Source: Barnesiella merdipullorum (lineage in GTDB: Bacteria > Bacteroidota > Bacteroidia > Bacteroidales > Barnesiellaceae). From it: a stretch of DNA of 64,000 nucleotides. The stretch's first letter is position 1, and every line of letters starts with the position of its first letter. The translations under genes and the position numbers were made by a program. Below, piece after piece: positions 42,106 through 50,291 of this stretch. The stretch spans positions 1-64,000 of the forward strand of contig DXBT01000032.1 of assembly GCA_019116365.1 (NCBI GenBank). Reading direction: 5' to 3'. The notes beneath the pieces were generated by a model that made no database searches, was not told the origin of the DNA, and saw only the letters and a list, made by a program, of their open reading frames with translations.

Positions 42106-42247
42106 AATTATAATCTCCTATCTTTAAGTTGTTTATTATCTGTTTTTGGCTTCGGCTCTCTTTCGATTACCGAAATCACCTATCTACTTGCAAACGGTGT
42201 GCCAATGCCATTTGACTCTTGTTTTATCCCATGCAGCGTGACAGGAG

Positions 42248-42280
42248 TGCGCCGAAGTGGACAAACTTGCGCCGAAGTGG
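42248..42280. repeat. Tandem 13-base direct repeat, possible IS end remnant
   Basis: TGCGCCGAAGTGG occurs twice with a 20-base period. Multiple short repeats with this spacing are typical of the transposase-binding ends of IS21-family elements. No transposase is present nearby, so this could be a lone end or a regulator site. Confidence 0.35.
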
Positions 42281-42379
42281 TCTATTTGTCATTTGCCGCA
42301 CTCTGTATAGGCATGCCGTCTGGTGTTGACAAGGCTCTGCTGGGTTGGCATAGTTTAACTCGGAAACTCGATTTTCCTG

Positions 42380-42410
42380 TTGTTTCGACCTGGGGTTTGT
42401 CGTATCTTTG
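42380..42410 (+). promoter_or_regulatory. Promoter of the L-serine dehydratase gene
   Basis: TTG (42380-42382), 20 bases, TATCTTTG (42403-42410). The ATG at 42436 is 25 bases downstream of the -7 box, which also fixes the start codon against much longer in-frame alternatives. Confidence 0.82.
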
Positions 42411-42435
42411 TGTGATTATATATAAAATAGGTGAG

Positions 42436-43641
42436 ATGAAAACCATACGAGAGATATATCGCATAGGGTATGGCCCTTCGAGCAGCCATACGATGGGGCC
42501 TCGCAAGGCTTCGGAAATGTTTTTGGAGCGGCATCGCGATGCCGCTGCATTTGAGGTGACGCTATATGGTAGTCTGGCGGCTACGGGTCGTGGTCACTTG
42601 ACCGATGTGGCTATACTCGACACGCTGCGGCCACAGGCTCCGGTCGAGATTGTGTGGAAACCTACGGTTTTCTTACCATTCCATCCCAATGGCATGACCT
42701 TCCGCTCGAAGAACAGCCAGGGCGAGGTGACCGACGAATGGACGGTGTTCAGTATTGGCGGTGGTGCCCTGGCCGAGGAGGGCAAGGAACTCGACGAGTT
42801 GCCCGAACTGTATGCCATGAACCACATGACCGAGATTCTTAACTGGTGTGAACGCACGGGGCGCAGCTATTGGGAGTATGTGCAGGAGTGCGAAGACGGC
42901 GATATTTGGAACTATCTCGGCGAGGTGTGGACGGTCATGCGTCAAGCTATCGACCGGGGACTCGACCAGGAGGGTGTGTTGCCCGGCCCGTTGAATCTGC
43001 GGCGGAAAGCCTCGTCGTATTATATCAAGGCCAAGGGGTATAAAGACAGTTTGAAGAGCCGGGGACTGGTTTTTGCCTATGCCCTGGCCGTGAGCGAGGA
43101 GAACGCCTCGGGTGGGCGCATTGTGACGGCTCCTACCTGTGGCTCGTGCGGGGTAGTGCCTGCCGTGTTGTATCACTTGCAAAAGAGCCGCGACTTCAGC
43201 GATATGCGCATCCTGCGGGCGCTGGCTACTGCCGGTCTGGTGGGAAATATTGTGAAACAGAATGCCTCGATCTCGGGTGCCGAGGTGGGATGCCAGGGCG
43301 AGGTAGGTGTGGCATGTGCCATGGCATCGGCCGCTGCGAGTCAGCTCTTTGGCGGTAGCCCTGCACAGATTGAGTATGCTGCCGAGATGGGGCTCGAGCA
43401 TCACCTGGGCATGACTTGCGACCCGGTGTGTGGGCTTGTGCAGATACCCTGTATCGAGCGGAATGCCTATGCCGCGGCCCGCGCTCTCGATGCCAACATC
43501 TATTCGGCTTTTACCGATGGCAACCATCGGGTCTCTTTCGACAAGGTAGTGGCCGTGATGAAGCAGACCGGGCACGACCTGCCGTCGCTCTACAAAGAGA
43601 CCGGTGAAGGAGGTCTGGCCAAAGATTACGAGCAGATGTAG
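42436..43641 (+). CDS. sdaA: L-serine ammonia-lyase (iron-sulfur L-serine dehydratase)
   Basis: 401 residues from the ATG at 42436. A longer frame through the Hsp20 region is rejected because of the promoter and homology. The beta-type domain is at the N-terminus (YRIGYGPSSSHTMGPRKASE) and the alpha-type domain follows, with the 4Fe-4S cysteines in TAPTCGSCG, GCQGEVG and CDPVCGLVQIPCIERN. It is the fused single-chain type, converting L-serine to pyruvate and ammonia. It is monocistronic, with a terminator 49 bases downstream. Confidence 0.95.
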   Translation: MKTIREIYRIGYGPSSSHTMGPRKASEMFLERHRDAAAFEVTLYGSLAATGRGHLTDVAILDTLRPQAPVEIVWKPTVFLPFHPNGMTFRSKNSQGEVTDEWTVFSIGGGALAEEGKELDELPELYAMNHMTEILNWCERTGRSYWEYVQECEDGDIWNYLGEVWTVMRQAIDRGLDQEGVLPGPLNLRRKASSYYIKAKGYKDSLKSRGLVFAYALAVSEENASGGRIVTAPTCGSCGVVPAVLYHLQKSRDFSDMRILRALATAGLVGNIVKQNASISGAEVGCQGEVGVACAMASAAASQLFGGSPAQIEYAAEMGLEHHLGMTCDPVCGLVQIPCIERNAYAAARALDANIYSAFTDGNHRVSFDKVVAVMKQTGHDLPSLYKETGEGGLAKDYEQM

Positions 43642-43690
43642 TGGGGGAACGATCTCACCGCAGGGGCGATGGCTTTCGTTATAAAATAGT

Positions 43691-43740
43691 AGCCTCTTTT
43701 TTGCCAAGGATGAGCAAAAAGGAGGCTAAATTTGTTTTTG
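43691..43740 (+). terminator. Terminator of the serine dehydratase gene
   Basis: 14-bp stem AGCCTCTTTTTTGC/GCAAAAAGGAGGCT with one G-T pair and a 9-base loop (43691-43727), then AAATTTGTTTTTG. Its tail overlaps the -33 box of the next promoter. Confidence 0.85.
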
Positions 43741-43762
43741 TTGTATAGTTGTGTTACCTTTG
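43731..43762 (+). promoter_or_regulatory. Promoter of the MarR-hydrolase pair
   Basis: TTTG (43731-43734), exactly 20 bases, TACCTTTG (43755-43762). The MarR start is 25 bases further on. Confidence 0.85.
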
Positions 43763-43787
43763 TAGTTGTTTAAGCAATGATTAATAT

Positions 43788-44243
43788 ATGAACTTTTCGG
43801 AACTGAATATAGAGATGCTCTTTGCGCTGATGAGCGGGAAGCTGTCGGCCGCAATCAATCGAAAACTGCACCGCAGTTTTCGCAAACGCTCGATCGACAT
43901 TACCCCCGAGCAGTGGACCGTGTTGTACTACCTGTGGTCGCGCGATGGGGTAACGCAGCAAGAGCTGTGCAACGTCACCTTCAAAGACAAGCCGAGCATG
44001 ACTCGGTTGATTGACAATCTGGAGAAACAGCAGCTTGTCGTTCGTTCGCCGGCTGTGAAGGATCGCCGCATCAATCTCATACACCTCACCGACAAGGGGC
44101 GGGAACTTGAGGATTCGACCAAACCGTTGGTCTCGGCCATCATGCGCACGGCACTCGAGGGCTTCTCCGATAGCGAGGTCGAGATGGCCGGTACGATGCT
44201 GGCCAAGGTATTTGGCAACTTGAAAAACTCGTTGGACGATTGA
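43788..44243 (+). CDS. MarR-family transcriptional regulator
   Basis: 151 residues. The winged helix is clear at about 38-115: ITPEQWTVLYYLWSRDGVTQ, QELCNVTFKDKPSMTRLIDN, then LVVRSPAVKDRRINLIHLTD with the usual DxRxxxxxLT wing. Helical ends give the dimer. Such repressors respond to small phenolics or drugs and usually control neighbouring genes; the alpha/beta hydrolase gene begins 18 bases downstream and is probably co-transcribed. No Cys-based sensor is evident. Confidence 0.92.
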   Translation: MNFSELNIEMLFALMSGKLSAAINRKLHRSFRKRSIDITPEQWTVLYYLWSRDGVTQQELCNVTFKDKPSMTRLIDNLEKQQLVVRSPAVKDRRINLIHLTDKGRELEDSTKPLVSAIMRTALEGFSDSEVEMAGTMLAKVFGNLKNSLDD

Positions 44244-44261
44244 TTCTTTAAAACGGTAGTG

Positions 44262-45290
44262 ATGTGTAAGCATGTAAAATTTCTTTTGGTAACGGTGCTC
44301 CTGTGGATTTCATCAGGGGCATTTCTCTCGTGGGCCCAGTATGAACCCGACCGCTTGGGCGAGGGGTTTGAATCGAAGCAGTTGGCTATGCCCGACGATT
44401 ACAGCGGGCCGGTGGTGACGACGCTCGTTCGCAGCCTGTCGGTATGCAGCGAGGTGCATCGGGCCATACTCTATGTTCACGGGTATAACGACTACTTCTT
44501 TCAGAAGTCAATGGCGCAAACCTTTACCGACTCGTGTTTCAATTTCTATGCGGTGGACTTGCGCAAATACGGGCGTTCGCTGCTGCCCGGACAGACTCCC
44601 TTCGAAGTGCGTGACCTGAAGGAGTATTTTGCCGATATCGATACGGCGTTGACGATTATCAGGGAAGAGGGCAATACCGAAATTGTTCTGATGGGGCATT
44701 CGACGGGAGGGCTCATTACCTCGCTCTACTGCGAGGCTCATCGCGACAGCCTGCCGGTGCAGGGGCTCATCCTCAACAGCCCGTTTCTCGACATGAACAT
44801 GAGTGGTTTTTACGAGAAGGTGCTGGTTCCTATTGTTTCGGCCTGGGGACGCTGTTTCAAGAATACGAAAATCAGCCAGGGCAACTCCACGGCCTATGCC
44901 GAGAGTTTGCTGAAGGAGTATCATGGTGAATGGGAGTATGATACGAATCTGAAGTTTATGGCTTCGCGGCCGGTTACTGCGGCTTGGGTGCGGGCCATAC
45001 ACCAAGGACACAAGCAGGTACACAAGGGGTTGCATATCCCGTGTCCCATTTTGTTGATGTATTCGAGCCAGTCGGTACAGGGCGACCAGTGGACGCCGCA
45101 GCATCAGTCGGGCGATGCCGTGCTCGATGTGAAGGATATCGCCCGCTACGGTCGCACGTTGGGACCTCGTGTCACCGAGTTTGAAGTGCAGGAGGGGCTA
45201 CACGATTTGGTATTGTCGAAGCCGGCGGCTCGCGCCTCGGTCTATGCCGAGATTTTCCGCTGGATGCACGACAACGGGTTGGACCGTTGA
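44262..45290 (+). CDS. Exported alpha/beta hydrolase (lysophospholipase/S33-like)
   Basis: 342 residues from the ATG at 44262; a GTG one codon earlier is less likely. A signal peptide (about 1-25, ending SWAQ) is followed by an alpha/beta-hydrolase fold: LYVHGYNDYFF (oxyanion region), GHSTGGLITSLY with the nucleophile Ser at about 147, and a late EGLHDLVLS with the catalytic His. It resembles the serine aminopeptidase/monoglyceride lipase group (Hydrolase_4). It would act on a lipid or ester in the periplasm. It is likely controlled with the MarR gene upstream. Confidence 0.88.
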   Translation: MCKHVKFLLVTVLLWISSGAFLSWAQYEPDRLGEGFESKQLAMPDDYSGPVVTTLVRSLSVCSEVHRAILYVHGYNDYFFQKSMAQTFTDSCFNFYAVDLRKYGRSLLPGQTPFEVRDLKEYFADIDTALTIIREEGNTEIVLMGHSTGGLITSLYCEAHRDSLPVQGLILNSPFLDMNMSGFYEKVLVPIVSAWGRCFKNTKISQGNSTAYAESLLKEYHGEWEYDTNLKFMASRPVTAAWVRAIHQGHKQVHKGLHIPCPILLMYSSQSVQGDQWTPQHQSGDAVLDVKDIARYGRTLGPRVTEFEVQEGLHDLVLSKPAARASVYAEIFRWMHDNGLDR

Positions 45291-45304
45291 ATCGGTCGGT
45301 TGGG

Positions 45305-45348
45305 ATAATAGAACGGCCGGGGGTGAAAACCTCCGGCCGTTCTATTAT
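45305..45348. terminator. Strong bidirectional terminator
   Basis: Perfect 16-bp stem ATAATAGAACGGCCGG/CCGGCCGTTCTATTAT (45305-45348) with loop of 12, followed by TTTTG on plus. It separates the hydrolase gene from the convergent lipoprotein gene. Confidence 0.88.
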
Positions 45349-45371
45349 TTTGTTGGGGAATAGGCAGTGAA

Positions 45372-46226
45372 TTAATTGGACCCTTTTTGCTGTTTCTCCA
45401 GTTGCATCACCTGTTTGTCGGCCAGTTCGAGCGTGCGCACATTGAGCAGGTACTCGCGGTTGAGGTCATCGACACTACGTATGAGATTATAGAGGTGGCG
45501 CGTTGCCTTGACGGCTTCGCGGGTCAGGGGGTCGAGCGTGAGGGTGTATCGGCTCCCTCCCAGATAGGTGAGGGTAATGTTCTTGTCGGTGTTGTCGGCA
45601 ATGAGCGAAGCTACCGCCGAGCATTGACCGTCTTTATAGGTGACAATCTCGGTATATTTCCCGTTGTCGGTAAATCGGTAATTATTGGCTCCGTCGTATC
45701 CGATGGCCAAGGTCTCGGCCTTGCTTTTGTCGGGGAGGGTAACCCGTATGGAGCTGTGTTTCAAGGGGGCGCTTCCATAATAGACACTGGCCAGTTGCAT
45801 CTGCCCGTGTTCGGTTACCAGCACTTTCAGCTGGCTGCGGGTAATGGCCGATTGCTTGGGCAGCTTGTTATAGACGTAGTTGCCTTCGGTTTGATATTTG
45901 GCATCTTTTTCGAAGCGGAAATCTTTCTTGGCCGTCTCGAGTTCCGATTGTCTCACTTTGAGCACACTATCGATATAAAGCAGATTGCGTTCGCTCTCTT
46001 TCTGCTTGATGCGGCACATCAGCAACATGCCCTCCTTGATCTGTTTGAAGGCTTTGGGGTATAGTTGCTCGATGCTGTCGATGGCGTTTTTGGCGCTTTC
46101 GTATTGGCCGGCCTTAAAAAGCTGCAAGGCCTTTTCATATTGCGTGCTGGCATCGCGACTGCTGTCGCCGCAGGCCAATAACAAAGTTACACAACTACAT
46201 AACCAGAGGTAAAGGTGTTTTGCCAT
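45372..46226 (-). CDS. Lipoprotein of unknown function with TPR-like start
   Basis: 284 residues; signal with lipobox LLLAC (Cys19). Residues about 28-60 look like a single TPR unit (YEKALQLFKAGQYESAKNAI). A coiled-coil helix (about 75-105) and a beta-rich middle with a conserved-looking GNYVYNK and VTLPDKSKAETLAIGYDGAN follow, ending in a basic/amphipathic helix. The family is not recognised. Cell-envelope location is assured by the lipobox. It lies downstream of the RelA/SpoT homologue on the same strand (29-base gap), so the two may be co-transcribed. Confidence 0.7.
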   Translation of the reverse strand: MAKHLYLWLCSCVTLLLACGDSSRDASTQYEKALQLFKAGQYESAKNAIDSIEQLYPKAFKQIKEGMLLMCRIKQKESERNLLYIDSVLKVRQSELETAKKDFRFEKDAKYQTEGNYVYNKLPKQSAITRSQLKVLVTEHGQMQLASVYYGSAPLKHSSIRVTLPDKSKAETLAIGYDGANNYRFTDNGKYTEIVTYKDGQCSAVASLIADNTDKNITLTYLGGSRYTLTLDPLTREAVKATRHLYNLIRSVDDLNREYLLNVRTLELADKQVMQLEKQQKGSN

Positions 46227-46255
46227 ATATAATTGTATTTTTTATTCTATTCGCT

Positions 46256-48475
46256 TTAGCAGTTAATCGAACTTCGTTGCACGTCTTTCACGCCTTTCAC
46301 GGTCTTGAGCTTTTTGATAAGGCTGTTGAGGCTCGAGGTGTCATCGACCATAACGGTGATGTGCCCTTGAAAGAGTCCGTCGTTGGAGTCGATCGAGATA
46401 CCCCGCATGTAGATGTTCTTCTCTTTCGAGATAATCGAGGTGATGTTGGTCACGATGCCGATGTCGTCGTTGCCTACCACCCGCAGGATGCAGGCATATT
46501 TCGAGCCCATCTTGCCCGACCAGCGGGCGTTGACCACCCGGTAGCGGTAACGGCTGTATATGTGGCGGGCGTTGGGACAATCCTTGCGGTGTATCTTGAT
46601 GGTACCTTCGGTCGAGACGAACCCGAAGATATCGTCGCCAAAGATGGGGTTACAGCATTTGGCCAACTTGTAGTCGATACCTTTCACGTCGCCGCCGATG
46701 ATGAGCTCGTCCTCTTTCGAATCGTCGGGCTCGCTCGGTTGCAGGGTGAACTCTTCGGCCGTGCGGGCTTCGTACTGTTCGCCGTTCTCCTTATGCTCGA
46801 TTTCGAGATAGAGGTCGATGACCCGGTTCACGTCGATGCGCTCGGCTGCCAGCTCGTTGTAGAAGTCGGTGACCGTCTTGTAGCCCATTTTTTTGATGAG
46901 TTTCATCATGATGCCGTCTTCCATCTCCATCTTGCGGTTCTTGAACCGACGTTGCAACAGCTCCTTGCCATATTCGGCATCCTTGTTCTGTTGCTCGTTG
47001 AGGGCCTGTTTTATCTTCATCCGACCCTTGGCGGTAGCGGCAATGTTGAGCCAGTCTTGCTTGGGGGTCTGATTGGGCGAGGTGAGCACCTCGATGGTGT
47101 CGCCGCTCTTGAGCTTGTATTTGATGGTTTCTATTTTCCCGTTCACCTTGCCGCCCACGCATTTGCATCCCAGCCCGGTGTGGATGAGGAAGGCAAAGTC
47201 GAGCAGGGTGGCACCCAGAGGCAGCTTGTAGAGGTCGCCCTTGGGGGTAAAGACAAACACCTCCTTGTCGTAGAGGTCCATCTTGAAATCGCGCATGAGT
47301 TCCAGCGCGCCGCCATGTTCGGCAGCTTCGAGCACTTCGCGCACGTTGTTCATCCAGTCGTCGAGCCCCGATTCGCTCTTGATGCCCTTGTATTTCCAGT
47401 GGGCCGCCAGTCCGCGTTCGGCAATTTCGTCCATGCGTCGGGTGCGTATCTGTACCTCGACCCAGCGTTGCCCGGGCCCCAGCACGGTGATGTGCAACGA
47501 TTCATATCCGTTCGATTTGGGTATCGACAGCCAGTCTTTCATCCGCTTGGGATTGGGCTGGTACATGTCGGTGACAATCGAATAGACTTTCCAGCAGTCG
47601 GCCTTCTCTTGATCGAGAGGCGTCTCGAGAATGACACGAATGGCAAACAGGTCGTAGATGTCCTCGAGGTCGGCCTTCTGTTTTTTCATCTTGTTCCAGA
47701 TGGAGAAGATCGATTTCGTGCGGCCTTTGATTTCGAAGTTCAGCCCCTCGGCCTCGAGCTTTTGTTTTACCGGCTCGATAAACTCGGTGATGTATTTGTC
47801 GCGGCTGCGTTTCGTCTGGTTGAGCTTGTGGGCTATCTGGTCGTAAATCTCGCGGTTGGTATATTTGAGCGAGAGATCCTCGAGTTCCGATTTGATGGAG
47901 TAGAGTCCCAGCCGGTGAGCCAGCGGAGCATAGAGGTATGAGGCCTCACAAGCCACGTCGTAGCGATATTTTTCGTTGGGGTGGTGGTTGATCATCTTCA
48001 TCACGCACAGGCGGTCGGCAATCATGATGATGATAACCCGTATGTCCTCGGCAAAAGAGAGCAGCAGTTTGCGAAAGTTTTCGCTCTCGACCGCCGCTTG
48101 CTTGGCATAGAGACTGTTCGATTTGATAAGTCCCCGGACGAGTTGCGCAATATCGTCGCCGAACTCTTTCTGCACTGCTTCGATTGTGAGAAACTCGCTC
48201 ACCACCAGATTGAATAGCAGTATCGAGATGAGCATGCTGCGCTCTACACCCACCCGGTCGCACAGGATGAGCGCCGTGTTGAGGTTGCGCACGACCGGAT
48301 TGATGCCCTGTTTGTTTCGCTGGTAGTGTCCCGTAGATACCGCTTCGGTGATGAGTTTGCGCATGCGGGTAAAGTCCTCGATTGTCATCACCGGTTGGCT
48401 GTGACGCAACAATTGGCGGTAAACCGAAAGGACATTTTCTTTTTCCTCGGGGGTGAAATAGCTTTTTTCGGGCAT
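46256..48475 (-). CDS. Long RelA/SpoT homologue, (p)ppGpp synthetase with degenerate hydrolase domain
   Basis: 739 residues. Order: HD-type region about 45-200, synthetase about 245-365, TGS about 405-465, C-terminal ACT about 660-739. In the HD region the usual His of the first metal ligand is Asn59 and the HD pair is Phe88-Asn89, although Asp154 in MIADRL remains, so hydrolysis is unlikely. The synthetase is intact: RMKD (311-314) of the RxKD type, PKSNGYESLH, and the catalytic Glu340 in EVQIRT, then AAHWKYK. It makes (p)ppGpp when ribosomes signal amino-acid starvation. It is divergent from the DUF4301 gene. A separate hydrolase must exist elsewhere. Confidence 0.93.
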   Translation of the reverse strand: MPEKSYFTPEEKENVLSVYRQLLRHSQPVMTIEDFTRMRKLITEAVSTGHYQRNKQGINPVVRNLNTALILCDRVGVERSMLISILLFNLVVSEFLTIEAVQKEFGDDIAQLVRGLIKSNSLYAKQAAVESENFRKLLLSFAEDIRVIIIMIADRLCVMKMINHHPNEKYRYDVACEASYLYAPLAHRLGLYSIKSELEDLSLKYTNREIYDQIAHKLNQTKRSRDKYITEFIEPVKQKLEAEGLNFEIKGRTKSIFSIWNKMKKQKADLEDIYDLFAIRVILETPLDQEKADCWKVYSIVTDMYQPNPKRMKDWLSIPKSNGYESLHITVLGPGQRWVEVQIRTRRMDEIAERGLAAHWKYKGIKSESGLDDWMNNVREVLEAAEHGGALELMRDFKMDLYDKEVFVFTPKGDLYKLPLGATLLDFAFLIHTGLGCKCVGGKVNGKIETIKYKLKSGDTIEVLTSPNQTPKQDWLNIAATAKGRMKIKQALNEQQNKDAEYGKELLQRRFKNRKMEMEDGIMMKLIKKMGYKTVTDFYNELAAERIDVNRVIDLYLEIEHKENGEQYEARTAEEFTLQPSEPDDSKEDELIIGGDVKGIDYKLAKCCNPIFGDDIFGFVSTEGTIKIHRKDCPNARHIYSRYRYRVVNARWSGKMGSKYACILRVVGNDDIGIVTNITSIISKEKNIYMRGISIDSNDGLFQGHITVMVDDTSSLNSLIKKLKTVKGVKDVQRSSINC

Positions 48476-48506
48476 AAGGTGTGACTGTTATCAAAAAATA
48501 ATGTCT

Positions 48507-48514
48507 CAAATATA
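48507..48514 (-). promoter_or_regulatory. -7 box upstream of the RelA/SpoT homologue
   Basis: TATATTTG on the minus strand, 31 bases before the start codon. A -33 box is not convincing. Confidence 0.4.
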
Positions 48515-48556
48515 TATTTTTATAGTTAAAAGTGCGCTTTTTTTTAGAGCTTTTTG

Positions 48557-48564
48557 TAGTTTTG
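48557..48564 (+). promoter_or_regulatory. -7 box upstream of the DUF4301 gene
   Basis: TAGTTTTG matches TAnnTTTG, 34 bases before the ATG at 48599. No -33 box is found at 20 bases. Confidence 0.4.
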
Positions 48565-48598
48565 GGAACAGAATTAAAATTCATTATTTATTATAGAT

Positions 48599-50116
48599 AT
48601 GTTTACAACAGAGGATTTAAACTTGTTTGCCGAAAAGGGTATCGACATACGGGTAGTCGAAGACCAGTTGGCATCTTTCAAAAGGGGATTCCCATTCTTG
48701 AAAATCGCTTCGTCGGCGTCGGTAGGGAATGGCATTTTGTCACTCGATGAAAAACAGGCTCAATACTATCTCGATTTGTGGGAGGGGTATTTGAAGGACG
48801 GTCACAAGGTGGTGAAGTTTGTTCCCGCATCGGGGGCTGCGAGCCGCATGTTCAAAGATTTGTTCAGTTTCCTCTCGGCCGAGTATAGCGAGCCGAGAAC
48901 CGATTTTGAAAAGAAATTTTTCGACTCGATCGATCATTTTGCCTTCTATGCCGATCTCGATGCTGCCTGTGTGAAGAACGAGGGGAAAGGTATTGCCGAT
49001 CTCGTGGCTGCCGGTAACTACAAGGCCGTTGTGGCAAATTTGCTCGAAGCTAAGGGGCTCAATTACGGGGCACTGCCCAAGGGTCTGCTCAAGTTCCACC
49101 ACTATGCCACCACCGATCGCACGGCCATGGAGGAGCATTTGACCGAGGGGGCTCTCTACGCCGCCAGTTCCGATGGCGAGGTGAATATTCACTTCACGGT
49201 TTCGCACGAGCATCTGCCCCATTTCAAAGAGTTGGTGGCTGCCAAGAAGGCCGATTATGAAAAACGCTACGGTGTGCGCTACAACATCAGTTTCTCGGAG
49301 CAGAAACCCTCGACCGATACCATTGCCGTCGATATGAACAATGAGCCTTTCAGAGAGGATGGCAAACTCTTGTTCCGTCCCGGAGGTCACGGTGCGCTCA
49401 TCGAGAACCTCAACGATATTGATGCCGAAGTTGTGTTTGTGAAAAACATCGACAACGTGGTGCCCGATCGTCTCAAAGAGCCTACTGTGCGCTACAAAAA
49501 GATTATCGGCGGTGTATTGGTTGCCCTGCAAGCCGAGATTAACCGTTACACGGCTATGCTGAAGAGCGGCAAATATACCATCGACGATTTGCGCGAAATG
49601 GTTCAGTTCCTGCACAAGAAACTCTTTGTGCGCAACGAAGAGACCAAGAATCTCGAGGATGCCGAGTTGGCTTTGTATCTGTTGCGCAAGTTCGACCGTC
49701 CCATTCGGGTGTGCGGTATGGTGCGCAACTCGGGTGAACCGGGTGGCGGTCCGTTCGTGGCCTATAACCCCGACGGTACTACCTCGTTGCAGATTCTCGA
49801 AAGTTCGCAAATCGACATGGCCAATCCCGAGGCCAAGAAACAGTTTGAGTCGGGCACACACTTCAACCCCGTCGATTTGGTATGTGCCGTGCGCGACGGG
49901 CAGGGAGCCAAGTACGATTTGCCCCGCTATGTCGATAAGAATACCGGCTTTATCTCGCACAAGTCGAAGAATGGCCGTGACTTGAAAGCTCTCGAGTTAC
50001 CGGGCCTGTGGAACGGTGCCATGAGCGACTGGAATACGGTATTTGTCGAGGTCCCCGCCGAGACCTTCAATCCGGTAAAGACAGTCAACGACTTGCTGCG
50101 TCCTCAACATCAGTAA
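48599..50116 (+). CDS. DUF4301 protein with UDP-sugar pyrophosphorylase-like motifs
   Basis: 505 residues, cytoplasmic. DUF4301 has no assigned role, but the sequence reads like a nucleotidyltransferase: VPASGAASRMFK (75-86) resembles the nucleotide-binding loop, LPKGLLKFHHY (159-169) the substrate Lys region, FTVSHEHLPHF (199-209) the middle motif, RPGGHGAL (260-267) the GGHG motif, and VVFVKNIDN (278-286) the metal-binding Asp motif of UDP-glucose/UDP-GlcNAc pyrophosphorylases. The C-terminal half (about 340-505) is unlike those enzymes and includes GGGPFVAYNPDGT. It is monocistronic with a terminator; the activity is inferred. Confidence 0.85.
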   Translation: MFTTEDLNLFAEKGIDIRVVEDQLASFKRGFPFLKIASSASVGNGILSLDEKQAQYYLDLWEGYLKDGHKVVKFVPASGAASRMFKDLFSFLSAEYSEPRTDFEKKFFDSIDHFAFYADLDAACVKNEGKGIADLVAAGNYKAVVANLLEAKGLNYGALPKGLLKFHHYATTDRTAMEEHLTEGALYAASSDGEVNIHFTVSHEHLPHFKELVAAKKADYEKRYGVRYNISFSEQKPSTDTIAVDMNNEPFREDGKLLFRPGGHGALIENLNDIDAEVVFVKNIDNVVPDRLKEPTVRYKKIIGGVLVALQAEINRYTAMLKSGKYTIDDLREMVQFLHKKLFVRNEETKNLEDAELALYLLRKFDRPIRVCGMVRNSGEPGGGPFVAYNPDGTTSLQILESSQIDMANPEAKKQFESGTHFNPVDLVCAVRDGQGAKYDLPRYVDKNTGFISHKSKNGRDLKALELPGLWNGAMSDWNTVFVEVPAETFNPVKTVNDLLRPQHQ

Positions 50117-50148
50117 GAAAGAGGCGGCGGCATCGTCGCGGAATAGAG

Positions 50149-50181
50149 GGCGATATGCCATGGCATATCGCCTTTTTTTTT
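50149..50181 (+). terminator. Terminator of the DUF4301 gene
   Basis: Perfect 12-bp palindrome GGCGATATGCCA/TGGCATATCGCC (50149-50172) followed by nine T. Confidence 0.93.
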
Positions 50182-50182
50182 G

Positions 50183-50190
50183 TAACTTTG
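50183..50190 (+). promoter_or_regulatory. -7 box of the DEAD-box helicase gene
   Basis: TAACTTTG matches TAnnTTTG, directly after the DUF4301 terminator. Transcription would start near 50197 and give a leader of about 95 bases before the ATG at 50292, a length that suits cold- or RNA-structure-dependent control. Confidence 0.5.
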
Positions 50191-50291
50191 CCACCGAGTA
50201 AACGACAACGACCCGGGGAAATGAGGTCTTGATGGCTTGTGATTCCCCGTCGTGGAATGAATTGCTAAAGAAAAATTTAAGGAAAAAAGAT

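Larger units (their letters stand above)
42106..42435. other. Spacer between Hsp20 and serine dehydratase genes
   Basis: 330 bases between divergent genes. The notable contents are a 13-base direct repeat, TGCGCCGAAGTGG, at 42248-42260 and 42268-42280, and the serine dehydratase promoter at 42380-42410. A long plus-strand frame runs through here from the Hsp20 gene, but only its 3' part is the real dehydratase. No other gene is apparent. Confidence 0.65.

Noticed and set aside
41755..42435. Upstream extension of the serine dehydratase frame
   Set aside because: It would overlap the Hsp20 gene on the other strand; the promoter at 42380-42410 and family length place the start at 42436.
46220..47941. 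573-codon open frame on the plus strand
   Set aside because: Antisense to the RelA/SpoT homologue, which carries all synthetase motifs.
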